A stretch of DNA of 15,933 bases from JAMOBE01 sp039908285 (GTDB taxonomy: Bacteria > Pseudomonadota > Alphaproteobacteria > Rhodospirillales > Rhodospirillaceae). A model generated the notes under the pieces. The model did no database searches and was not told the DNA's origin. It worked only from the letters and a program-made list of their open reading frames with translations. Shown one piece after another: positions 1 to 5,477 of the stretch. The DNA is taken from NCBI GenBank assembly GCA_039908285.1, contig JAMOBE010000084.1, positions 1 through 15,933 on the forward strand. The letters are read 5' to 3'. Made by a program: the position numbers and the translations under genes. Position 1 is the first letter of the stretch, and each line of letters opens with the position of its first letter.

Positions 1-228
1 ATCTGGGAAGGCCACCAACCGGTTACAAACCGGCACGCCAAGAAGGAAATTCAACTAATAGGCGGTGGTTTGGCCGGCCGGCGAGATGAGCGATTCCATT
101 CCCGGCGTCGAGGAGGCTCTTTTTCACAGGGCACGGGTGACGAGGGTGGCGACAGCGGCGGACACCGCGCGGTGCGGCATGCCGGACCGGAGGCCTCCGC
201 CCCCACTGCCGGCGCTCCCCCCGCACCG

Positions 229-316
229 AAAGTCCATCCCCAATATTCCCACAATCCTCAAAACTCGGGCGGGAATGGGAGTTTTGAGGATATTGAGGAT
301 ATTGGGGATGGACTTT
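229..316. repeat. large imperfect inverted repeat (37-bp arms)
   Basis: The left arm (229-265) and right arm (280-316) are 37 bases each and complementary except for about four positions, around a 14-base loop (266-279). Both arms start, reading inwards, with AAAGTCCATCCCCAATAT. The right arm contains a doubled GAGGATATT. As RNA it would form one long stem. There is no following T-run to make it a standard terminator. It could be a palindromic mobile repeat (MITE or REP-like) or a structured RNA; the sequence alone does not decide. Confidence 0.8.
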
Positions 317-351
317 CAATGTCGGGGGCGGGCAATGACCACCCATCGGGA

Positions 352-362
352 GTGACTGTCAC
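352..362. repeat. palindrome GTGACTGTCAC, copy 1
   Basis: An 11-base odd palindrome with 5-base arms around a central T. An identical core recurs 82 bases downstream. It may be a binding site for a dimeric regulator, but no gene start lies close by on either strand, so the role is unknown. Confidence 0.5.
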
Positions 363-431
363 GCATTCCGGCGGTCGAAGTCCTCCCGACGGGACGGACG
401 TGGCTGGCGCTGCATAAAAGGGAGACCGGGC

Positions 432-446
432 GTGTGACTGTCACAC
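432..446. repeat. palindrome GTGTGACTGTCACAC, copy 2
   Basis: A 15-base odd palindrome with 7-base arms around a central T, containing the same 11-base core as the copy at 352. The TGTGA/TCACA half-sites look like those of CRP-type regulators, but they are only 3 bases apart rather than the usual 6, so it is not a normal CRP site. Confidence 0.5.
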
Positions 447-704
447 TTGGCGCGCCGCCTGGAATGGACATGCGACCTCCCGCGCCCGACTCACTGGGGG
501 TGTCGCCTGGCTTCAGCGGGGTGGCTCAAAGGCGAGTCGAACACCCCGCCGCATCCCCTCATGGGGTATTCCGGGGAGGCGGACAGTCCATCACCGTCTA
601 CCACCATCCACCCCAAGCGATCTTTCGTTTGTGGGTTGGCTTGTGGGTTGATCCCCGGGCCGTTTCGCTAAGTCATTGAAAAACAAAGAAAATATGCGGT
701 CCGT

Positions 705-794
705 TGGCGGAGGGGGTGGGATTCGAACCCACGGTACCCTCGCGGGTACAACGGTTTTCGAGACCGCCCCGATCGACCACTCTGGCACCCCTCC
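705..794 (-). tRNA. tRNA-Ser (anticodon CGA)
   Basis: The minus strand folds into a 90-base class II tRNA. The acceptor stem GGAGGGG (from 794) pairs with CCCCTCC before discriminator G and an encoded CCA (705-707). The anticodon loop is CTCGAAA, giving anticodon CGA for UCG serine codons. A long variable arm is built on CCCGCGAGGG, and the T arm contains GGTTCGAATCC. The long variable arm and the discriminator G are serine identity features. A promoter-like pair lies just upstream (818-846), and T-rich sequence follows the 3' end (671-700). Confidence 0.97.
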
Positions 795-817
795 CACATC
801 ACCGGCTCGCCGGGGCG

Positions 818-846
818 ACCTTAACCGACCGATCGCATAACTGCAA
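818..846 (-). promoter_or_regulatory. promoter for tRNA-Ser
   Basis: On the minus strand a -35 element TTGCAG (846-841) and a -10 element TAAGGT (823-818) are separated by exactly 17 bases. The predicted start near 811 would give a leader of about 17 bases before the mature tRNA 5' end at 794. Confidence 0.55.
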
Positions 847-941
847 CGAATTAAGGACGCGATTCGTAACAGGGGCAAAAGGCCGGGCGGGTATGGCTCA
901 AGGAGCGGCGACGAGTTAGTGTAACCTGCTTTCTGTAAATT

Positions 942-972
942 CGCTACCGCATCCCTGCACGGATTGGTAGCG
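942..972. repeat. hairpin upstream of the transposase remnant
   Basis: Seven-base arms CGCTACC (942-948) and GGTAGCG (966-972) surround a 17-base loop. It lies between the tRNA promoter and the transposase remnant and may belong to the left end of the insertion element. I could not identify the element's terminal repeat or a target duplication. Confidence 0.3.
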
Positions 973-1023
973 CGGCGATTTCTCCGGGGCAATTCTCCCC
1001 ACGCCCACGGAGGAGTCGACATC

Positions 1024-1398
1024 ATGGCCCAACGCGTTGAATACAACCCCCTGGAGGACGCTCTGGATGCCCTACTCACCCATGGCATGGACGGCGCCGG
1101 CGAGGCGTTGCGCATTCTTGTCAACGAGGCGAGCCGGCTCGAACGCGCCCATTTTCTGAAGGCCCAGCCCCATGAACGCACTGCCGAGCGAACCGATTAT
1201 GCCAATGGTTTCAAGCCCAAGACCGTCATGGCCCGGCTTGGCGAGCAGACCTTCGACGTACCCCAGGTGCGCGGCGGCGGGTTCTATCCCAGTGCCCTGG
1301 AAAAGGGAACGTTCATTGCTCGTTCCAAAATGAGAACCGCTGCTGCCTATCGTCTATCATGCGTGGCATGGCCCTGGGAATCCTGCTTAGCCGTGTGA
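1024..1398 (+). pseudogene. truncated IS256-family (mutator type) transposase
   Basis: The first 95 residues read like the N-terminus of an IS256-family transposase, including TDYANGFKPKTVMARLGEQTF and then DVPQVRGGGFYPSALEKG (about residues 58-95). This stretch normally precedes the DDE catalytic core of a protein of about 400 residues. After ALEKG (about base 1308) the match ends and an unrelated tail of about 29 residues runs to a stop at 1398. The whole catalytic domain is missing, so it cannot be active. A good ribosome site (GGAGGAG) precedes the ATG at 1024. It is a relic of an insertion beside the tRNA-Ser gene. The 3' end of the element is not in the window. Confidence 0.85.
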
Positions 1399-1473
1399 CA
1401 AACCGAGCCCTGGAGATACCAGCCGAAAAATTTACGGAAAAATTGTTGCACAGTCCCACCCCCCTCACCCTGG

Positions 1474-1499
1474 CCCTCTCCCCCTCGAGGGGGAGAGGG
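1474..1499. repeat. 26-bp perfect palindrome, copy 1
   Basis: The 13-base half CCCTCTCCCCCTC is followed directly by its exact reverse complement. An identical 26-base copy lies at 8119-8144 and a variant at 13294-13323. All three are in intergenic or leader sequence. This matches the widespread REP-like extragenic palindromes of proteobacteria. It may also act as an RNA hairpin, but no T-run follows. Confidence 0.85.
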
Positions 1500-1538
1500 A
1501 GTCCAGGTACCGAATGCTTTTCAGGCTCTGACTTCTCG

Positions 1539-1567
1539 TTGACATTGGACCATCGGGCCGCCATATC
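1539..1567 (+). promoter_or_regulatory. candidate promoter for grxD
   Basis: A perfect TTGACA (1539-1544) is followed after 17 bases by CATATC (1562-1567), which matches the -10 consensus at only three positions. The transcript would start near 1574, about 44 bases before the grxD ATG. Confidence 0.45.
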
Positions 1568-1617
1568 GGGCCAGGGAAGGCATATCCGTCTCCCCTGTTG
1601 CTGCAACGAGGCCAGGA

Positions 1618-1950
1618 ATGAACACCAATCCCGTATTCGAGCGTATCCGCCACGAGATCACCGAGACACCGGTGGTGCTTTACATGAAGGGAACGCCGAT
1701 GTTTCCCCAGTGCGGCTTTTCCGCGGCGGCGGTGGACATCCTGACCCGACTGGGCGTCAAGTTCAAAGGCGTGGACGTGCTGGTGGATCCGTCGCTGCGC
1801 GAGGGGCTGAAGGCCTTCGCCAACTGGCCCACCTTTCCCCAGCTCTACGTCAAGGGCGAGCTGGTGGGCGGCTGCGACATCATGCGCGAGATGTCCGCAA
1901 GCGGCGAGTTGAAGCAGCTCATGACCGACAAGGGCATCACCGCCGACTGA
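1618..1950 (+). CDS. grxD: monothiol glutaredoxin, CGFS type (Grx4 family)
   Basis: A 110-residue protein covering the full single-domain Grx4 length. It carries the CGFS active site at residues 32-35, preceded by the conserved YMKGTP segment (22-27). The glutathione-binding stretch WPTFPQLYVKGELVGGCDI follows at 70-88. Proteins of this family bind a [2Fe-2S] cluster with glutathione as a bridged homodimer, or a heterodimer with BolA, and take part in cytoplasmic iron-sulfur cluster transfer and iron sensing rather than disulfide reduction. The ATG at 1618 gives the normal N-terminus, although the ribosome site is weak (CCAGGA, close to the start). Its 3' end overlaps the convergent DUF192 gene by 14 bases. 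No bolA is next to it here. Confidence 0.95.
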   Translation: MNTNPVFERIRHEITETPVVLYMKGTPMFPQCGFSAAAVDILTRLGVKFKGVDVLVDPSLREGLKAFANWPTFPQLYVKGELVGGCDIMREMSASGELKQLMTDKGITAD

Positions 1951-2410
1951 AGAGCGGGTGCTCGATCCGGTCGCCCGCCCTTATCCCCAGGCGGGCGGCG
2001 GTGCCGCCGGGAACCTCCAGCACGCTTCTGACCGGCTCCGCCGGACCGACCGGCTCCAGCGAGTGGGGGACGGTGCGCTCGGCGATGCTCACCACCCGGC
2101 CATCGGCGGCGATGAACAGCATGTCGAGGGGAATCAGCGTGTTCTTCATCCACATGGCCACCGGCTGAACCTCGCCGAAGTCGAACAGCATGCCGGCATC
2201 GGCGGCCAGGCCGGGGCGATACATCAGGCCGCGCGCCCGATCCTCGGGCGAGGCCACCACCTCCACCCGGAAGGGATGGCTGGCGCCGGCGGCGGTGCGG
2301 ATTACCAGCGCCGCCGGCGCTGATTCGGCCGCCCGCGGGGGCCCGCCGGGAAGAAACACGCCGGCCGCCGCCATCACCAGGCCCAGCACCGCTGCACGCA
2401 GAGTCTTCAT
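1937..2410 (-). CDS. DUF192 family secreted protein
   Basis: A 157-residue protein from the ATG at 2410. It starts with a signal peptide (MKTLRAAVLGLVMAAAG, ending near PRAAES), so the mature protein is probably periplasmic. The remainder has the DUF192 signature: EDRARGLMYRPGL, then DAGMLFDFGE, MWMKNTLIPLDMLFI, VVSIAERTVPHS, and VLEVPGG with GIRAGD near the C-terminus. The domain is a compact beta-barrel with no agreed biochemical function. Two upstream in-frame ATGs (2422 and 2446) would put charged or small residues before the signal peptide, so I prefer 2410, although the ribosome site is only GGTGGGG. The gene converges on grxD and overlaps it by 14 bases. Confidence 0.9.
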   Translation of the reverse strand: MKTLRAAVLGLVMAAAGVFLPGGPPRAAESAPAALVIRTAAGASHPFRVEVVASPEDRARGLMYRPGLAADAGMLFDFGEVQPVAMWMKNTLIPLDMLFIAADGRVVSIAERTVPHSLEPVGPAEPVRSVLEVPGGTAARLGIRAGDRIEHPLFSRR

Positions 2411-2562
2411 GGCCCCACCCATACCCGAGCCGGCCGCGTCTGGCAATCGGGCATTTGGCGCTCCCGCACTGCATCAAACTTTATGCAATTGCGCTACAAA
2501 TAAACGATTAAACAACGGAAGATGCTGTTCAAATAGAGTGTATAATATTTTGAAGAATAGAC

Positions 2563-2591
2563 TTGCACCTCACATGGAGGCCAAATATAAT
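2563..2591 (+). promoter_or_regulatory. near-consensus sigma-70 promoter
   Basis: TTGCAC (2563-2568) and a perfect TATAAT (2586-2591) are separated by exactly 17 bases. Transcription would start near 2598. This rules against the upstream ATG at 2574 and favours 2643 as the start of the following gene. A second perfect TATAAT lies at 2541-2546 but has no recognisable -35 partner. The surrounding 2470-2600 stretch is clearly AT-richer than its neighbours. Confidence 0.7.
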
Positions 2592-2642
2592 ACGCGGTAT
2601 AGGGACCCGATGGTGTCGGGTCATCCTGGGAGCGAGAAAGCG

Positions 2643-3203
2643 ATGGAAACGCGGGATGTGTCTTCGAATGCGGTCGGTGGGGAAGCTCTCCCCATGGTCG
2701 GCGAGGCCATCGCCCAGGACGCGGCAATGGGCGAGGTCATCCGGGCGGTATGCCAGCCGGAGCGGACGATGTTCTCCTCAGCCCACCCCCTCATGAAGGA
2801 AAGCTTCGAGCGCAAGCTCTTCTATGCCGGGCAGCCGATCTTTCGCGAAGGCCAGGCGGGCCACGAGGCTTTCGTGGTGCAGAAGGGCTGCGTGCAGATA
2901 CTGAAGAAGGACGCCCTGGGCAAGGACGTGGTGCTGGCCGAACTGCACGACCGCGCCCTGTTCGGCGAGATGGCGCTGATCGATGACAATCCCCGGTCCG
3001 CCTCCGCCCGCGCCCAGTGCGACACGGTCTGTCTCGTGATCAAGGAGAACGATTTCAAGGAACGGCTTGCTGCGACAAGCCCCTGGATCCGGGCGCTGAT
3101 GCGCATCCTGGTGTCCAACGTGCGCACGGCCAACGCCATGGTCGCGCTGCTGCGGGCCGCCGATGCCATCCCGGCCGGACCGGCGGTGCCCCAGCAGTCA
3201 TAA
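2643..3203 (+). CDS. cyclic-nucleotide-binding domain protein (no DNA-binding domain)
   Basis: From the ATG at 2643 the protein has 186 residues. Residues about 57-141 form a CNB (cupin-like beta-roll) domain: LFYAGQPIFREGQAGHEAFVV, then GCVQILKK, and a phosphate-binding cassette FGEMALIDDNPRSAS at about 107-121, keeping the Glu and Arg that contact the cyclic nucleotide phosphate. A helical tail of about 45 residues follows. There is no helix-turn-helix, so it is not a Crp/Fnr activator. It more likely signals through a partner, or binds cAMP or cGMP as a sensor. The start was chosen because the promoter predicts an RNA start near 2598 and a purine-rich ribosome site (GAGCGAGAAAG) precedes 2643; 2610 is the alternative. 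A related protein is encoded at 9654. Confidence 0.85.
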   Translation: METRDVSSNAVGGEALPMVGEAIAQDAAMGEVIRAVCQPERTMFSSAHPLMKESFERKLFYAGQPIFREGQAGHEAFVVQKGCVQILKKDALGKDVVLAELHDRALFGEMALIDDNPRSASARAQCDTVCLVIKENDFKERLAATSPWIRALMRILVSNVRTANAMVALLRAADAIPAGPAVPQQS

Positions 3204-3252
3204 GGATCGACGGGAGGTCCCCCCTCATTCCCCCCAATACCTCCCGTTCGGG

Positions 3253-3284
3253 AACGCCCCGCTTGCCACGGCGGGGCGTTTTCC
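3253..3284 (+). terminator. rho-independent terminator
   Basis: A perfect 10-bp stem, AACGCCCCGC (3253-3262) with GCGGGGCGTT (3271-3280), encloses an 8-base loop and runs into TTTT (3279-3282). It lies 50 bases after the CNB gene. The A-rich left flank is short, so termination of the opposing hicB transcript is possible but less certain. Confidence 0.85.
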
Positions 3285-3303
3285 GTTGTCCGTTGTCCGT
3301 TGT
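3283..3303. repeat. short tandem repeat, CCGTTGT x 3
   Basis: Three exact 7-base units CCGTTGT are followed by a degenerate fourth (CCGTACC). The run sits directly after the terminator stem, between the CNB gene and the convergent hicB gene. Confidence 0.8.
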
Positions 3304-3341
3304 CCGTACCCCATTTTCCGTTCGCCCCGGCCAAAGGCGGA

Positions 3342-3746
3342 CTACCGACACCCCGAGATCTTCTCGTGCGCCGCACTTGCCATGAATGCCGATCGAGTCA
3401 GGCCGCGGCGTGCGGCCTCGCTGTCGATCGCTGCCAGCAGCCCGGCGTCGAAGGTCAGATTCGCCCGTACCGTGCGTCCCGAATCCAGAAGAAGCGGGAT
3501 CATGACGGCCGCTTCCCCGATCGCGGCGTCGATGCGTTCCTCGGCCATGATCTGAGCAAGACTGCGGGGGGCGGGAATTGCGGCTCCCCTGGTACCCTGA
3601 TGCTCCGCCCATTCGCGGGCGGCCAGGATGGCATCGGATACGGCGCCCTCCGGCGATGCGCCACCCCCATGACATCCAGGCAGATCAGGGATGCGAACCC
3701 CCCAGACATCGCCGCTGCCGTCCAGGATTCCCACGTACAAGGCCAT
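3342..3746 (-). CDS. HicB-type antitoxin-like protein (orphan)
   Basis: A 134-residue protein. The N-terminal part (about residues 3-48) is a HicB-like RNase H-fold domain with the signature IPDLPGCHGGGASPEGAVSDAI followed by LAAREW. The C-terminal part (about 93-130) looks like a ribbon-helix-helix DNA-binding domain: VRANLTFDAGLLAAIDSEAA, then RRGLTRSAFM. In HicAB modules HicB neutralises the mRNA-cleaving toxin HicA and represses the operon. No HicA-sized reading frame with the expected fold is visible on either side, so this is an orphan. The start at 3746 is set by an excellent ribosome site, AAGGAGGT, five bases before the ATG. Operator-like palindromes lie upstream. It could also be a solitary HicB-like regulator with another partner. 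Confidence 0.85.
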   Translation of the reverse strand: MALYVGILDGSGDVWGVRIPDLPGCHGGGASPEGAVSDAILAAREWAEHQGTRGAAIPAPRSLAQIMAEERIDAAIGEAAVMIPLLLDSGRTVRANLTFDAGLLAAIDSEAARRGLTRSAFMASAAHEKISGCR

Positions 3747-3790
3747 TCCTACCTCCTTAAGCGGAAGGATCGTGTCGATCATGTCGCGTG

Positions 3791-3821
3791 CCAGTAATTA
3801 TTCCAGACAGAATAACACTGG
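3791..3821. promoter_or_regulatory. inverted repeat, probable HicB operator
   Basis: CCAGT and TTATTC on the left pair with GAATAA and ACTGG on the right around a 6-base centre. The arms are 13 and 12 bases, with a small bulge at AA/C. It lies between the predicted hicB transcription start and the gene, in an AT-rich island. HicB ribbon-helix-helix proteins bind such palindromes in their own promoters, so autoregulation is likely but inferred. Confidence 0.6.
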
Positions 3822-3824
3822 AAA

Positions 3825-3842
3825 TGCGCATTATAATGCGCA
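3825..3842. promoter_or_regulatory. 18-bp perfect palindrome in hicB promoter
   Basis: TGCGCATTATAATGCGCA is its own reverse complement and so presents TATAAT on both strands. It covers the predicted -10 region of the minus-strand hicB promoter. A dimeric regulator bound here would block polymerase. Confidence 0.7.
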
Positions 3843-3861
3843 CGCAGGCCCCTCCCGTCAA
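3833..3861 (-). promoter_or_regulatory. candidate hicB promoter
   Basis: On the minus strand TTGACG (3861-3856) is separated by 17 bases from CATTAT (3838-3833), which lies inside the 18-bp palindrome. The overlapping TATAAT (3835-3830) is closer to consensus but gives a 20-base spacer. The predicted start near 3826 leaves a leader of about 80 bases containing the second inverted repeat. Confidence 0.5.
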
Positions 3862-3966
3862 GGTCAGCCTTGTCGTCCCAGCCGTACCCCATCTGATCGG
3901 TTGCGATCGACGAAAGGGGAGGTCATCCTGCGACCATTCCATCGATTCGCCTGCAAGGGACTCGGC

Positions 3967-5025
3967 ATGTCATCAGACCAGGAGCGCTCCCAGTCACCAC
4001 GTCATTCCCAGCGCCTGGCGGCGGCCCTGGCCTGCGGAGTGGCGCTGGCCGTCGCCTCCTGTGCCGGCACCGAGCCAAGGGTGTCGCTGGAGCCGCCGGC
4101 GCCGCCGTGGAGCGCTCCAACGTCCCAGGGCCATCCCCTGGTGGGGCGGGTGTTCGCCCCCGGGACCGCCGGCTTCGTCACCCCCGCCGAGGCGCTGGAG
4201 CGCCTCACGGCGGCCGACTTCGTCCTGCTTGGCGAAAAGCACGACAACCCGGACCACCACCGACTCCAGGAGTGGCTGGTCAGCCGTCTGGTGGCGGGGG
4301 GGCGTCGGCCGGCCCTGGTGCTGGAGATGATCGACAGCGACCGCGCCGAGGCCGTGTCCGCCCACCTGCGCGACAATCCTGGCGACGCGGCCGGGCTGGG
4401 GGCCGCCGTCGAGTGGAGCAAGAGCGGCTGGCCCGACTACGCCCACTATCGTCCCATCGTCCAGGTGGCCGTGTCCGCCGGCCTGCCGGTGGTGGCCGGC
4501 AACCTGCCGAAGGCCCTGGCCCGCCGCGTCAGCAAGGAGGGACCCTCGGCCATCGATCCCGAGACCCGGCAGCGACTCGGCCTCGATCAGCCACCGGCTC
4601 CCGAGGCGTTTTCCGGCCTGTCCAGGGAAATCCGCGCCAGCCACTGCGGCATGCTGCCCGAAGAGGCCATCCCGCGGATGGTGGAGACCCAGCGCGGCCG
4701 CGACGCCAGCCTGGCGGCGGCCATGGGCGGTCCGCCGGACCGGGACGGCGGGGCGCTGCTGATCGCCGGCGCCGGCCACGCCCGCACCGACTGGGGCGTG
4801 CCGTCCTATCTGCGGCGTAGCGTCCCCGGCCGCGCCCCCGGCCGCACCATCGTCTCCCTCGCCTTCATCGAGGTGGACGACGACCACCCCGACGCCGCCG
4901 ACTACGGCGGACACTTCGGAGTCGCGGCGCTGCCCTTCGATCTGGTGTGGTTCACGCCGCGACTCGACAACGACGACCCCTGCGCCAAACTGGTCGAGCA
5001 CATGAAGGGGATGAAGAAGAAATGA
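3967..5025 (+). CDS. ChaN-like (DUF399) haem-binding lipoprotein
   Basis: A 352-residue protein beginning with a lipoprotein signal: hydrophobic segment about 17-31, lipobox VASC with Cys32 as the lipidation site. The remainder is a ChaN-type domain. It opens with FVLLGEKHDNPDHHRLQEWL at about 85-104, continues with ALVLEMID (about 116-123) and PVVAGNLPKALAR, and ends with LLIAGAGHARTDWGVPSYL. ChaN proteins are outer-membrane-attached, and the Campylobacter protein binds stacked haems, so a role in haem or iron handling at the envelope is the best guess. The start at 3967 is supported by AAGGGA six bases upstream and by giving a proper signal peptide; the frame is open much further upstream without such support. 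The stop overlaps the next start (ATGA), pointing to translational coupling. Confidence 0.88.
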   Translation: MSSDQERSQSPRHSQRLAAALACGVALAVASCAGTEPRVSLEPPAPPWSAPTSQGHPLVGRVFAPGTAGFVTPAEALERLTAADFVLLGEKHDNPDHHRLQEWLVSRLVAGGRRPALVLEMIDSDRAEAVSAHLRDNPGDAAGLGAAVEWSKSGWPDYAHYRPIVQVAVSAGLPVVAGNLPKALARRVSKEGPSAIDPETRQRLGLDQPPAPEAFSGLSREIRASHCGMLPEEAIPRMVETQRGRDASLAAAMGGPPDRDGGALLIAGAGHARTDWGVPSYLRRSVPGRAPGRTIVSLAFIEVDDDHPDAADYGGHFGVAALPFDLVWFTPRLDNDDPCAKLVEHMKGMKKK

Positions 5026-5477
5026 GCGGAACACGATTTCTTCAATTTTTCCCGATTCTCGCCCTGGCGATGCTGGCCGGGACGGCCCACGGCGCCGAGC
5101 CGGCCCAGGGCACCGAGGTGGACTGCACACCCAGCGAGCAGTACGCCGGTCAGAGCATCCCCGTGATTCTCTTCCCCGTCGACAGCGACCGCCTCTCGCC
5201 AAAGGACATGGAGACGCTCAGGACCATCGCCCGCCGCGCCCGCTATGCGTTTTCCGTCTGTGTCATCGGCCAGTCGGACAAGCAGGGCCGTTCCGCCTAC
5301 AACAACGCCCTGGCCCTGCGCCGTGCCCGGGCGGTGGCCGACGCCCTGATCGGTTTCGGCGTGTCGCCCCGCGTCGTGACCGTCCGCGGAGTGGGCGAGC
5401 CCTTCGGCGGCCTCACCTTCGGCGGTGCCGACAAGGAGAGACAGGACCGCCGGGTATCGGTGGTGTTCGTCCGATGA
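5022..5477 (+). CDS. small periplasmic OmpA-family protein
   Basis: A 151-residue protein with a Sec signal peptide (hydrophobic 6-20, probable cleavage after AHG at 24). An OmpA C-terminal domain follows. It has the FPVDSDRLSPKDMETLRTIA opening (51-70), GQSDKQGRSAYNNALALRRA (83-102) and VADALIGFGV, and ends with DRRVSVVFV. Asp86 and Arg101 are spaced 15 apart, like the two residues that bind meso-diaminopimelate in OmpA, so binding to peptidoglycan is likely. There is no beta-barrel and no lipobox. The start overlaps the stop of the ChaN-like gene (ATGA, 5022-5025) and its own stop overlaps the ligA start (ATGA, 5474-5477), so the three genes are very probably translated from one mRNA. Confidence 0.88.
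   Translation: MSGTRFLQFFPILALAMLAGTAHGAEPAQGTEVDCTPSEQYAGQSIPVILFPVDSDRLSPKDMETLRTIARRARYAFSVCVIGQSDKQGRSAYNNALALRRARAVADALIGFGVSPRVVTVRGVGEPFGGLTFGGADKERQDRRVSVVFVR

Larger units (their letters stand above)
1..704. other. gene-free left end with repeats
   Basis: I see no protein gene I can support here. Several frames stay open, as expected in GC-rich DNA, but their translations are low-complexity (proline, arginine and glycine rich) and match no family I know. The stretch holds a long inverted repeat (229-316), two identical GTGACTGTCAC palindromes (352-362 and 434-444) and a small nested hairpin around 544-580. One plus-strand frame is open from base 1 to 417, so the tail of a gene beginning outside the window cannot be excluded. 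Confidence 0.5.
1309..1617. other. spacer between transposase relic and grxD
   Basis: No gene is seen here. The stretch holds the end of the transposase relic's read-through frame, a perfect 26-bp palindrome (1474-1499) and a promoter-like sequence for grxD (1539-1567). The open frame that translates as TPLTLALSPSRGRG is the familiar spurious reading of this palindrome family, not a protein. Confidence 0.6.

Noticed and set aside
1..100. KKEIQLIGGGLAG in frame 1, reminiscent of an FAD-binding start such as TrmFO
   Set aside because: No start codon in frame within the window and no continuation of the fold after GLAG; too short to call.
352..446. CRISPR-like direct repeat pair
   Set aside because: Only two short copies, palindromic, with no array or cas gene.
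704..919. 71-residue plus-strand frame beginning MAEGVGFEPTVPSRV
   Set aside because: It is the reverse strand of the tRNA-Ser gene, a well-known false protein.
3830..3837. Plus-strand promoter for the ChaN-like gene using TATAAT at 3832-3837
   Set aside because: No acceptable -35 element at 16-18 bases upstream; the minus-strand reading is better supported.
3747..3966. Possible hicA toxin gene upstream of hicB
   Set aside because: No frame of about 60 residues there shows the HicA fold or its conserved histidine segment.
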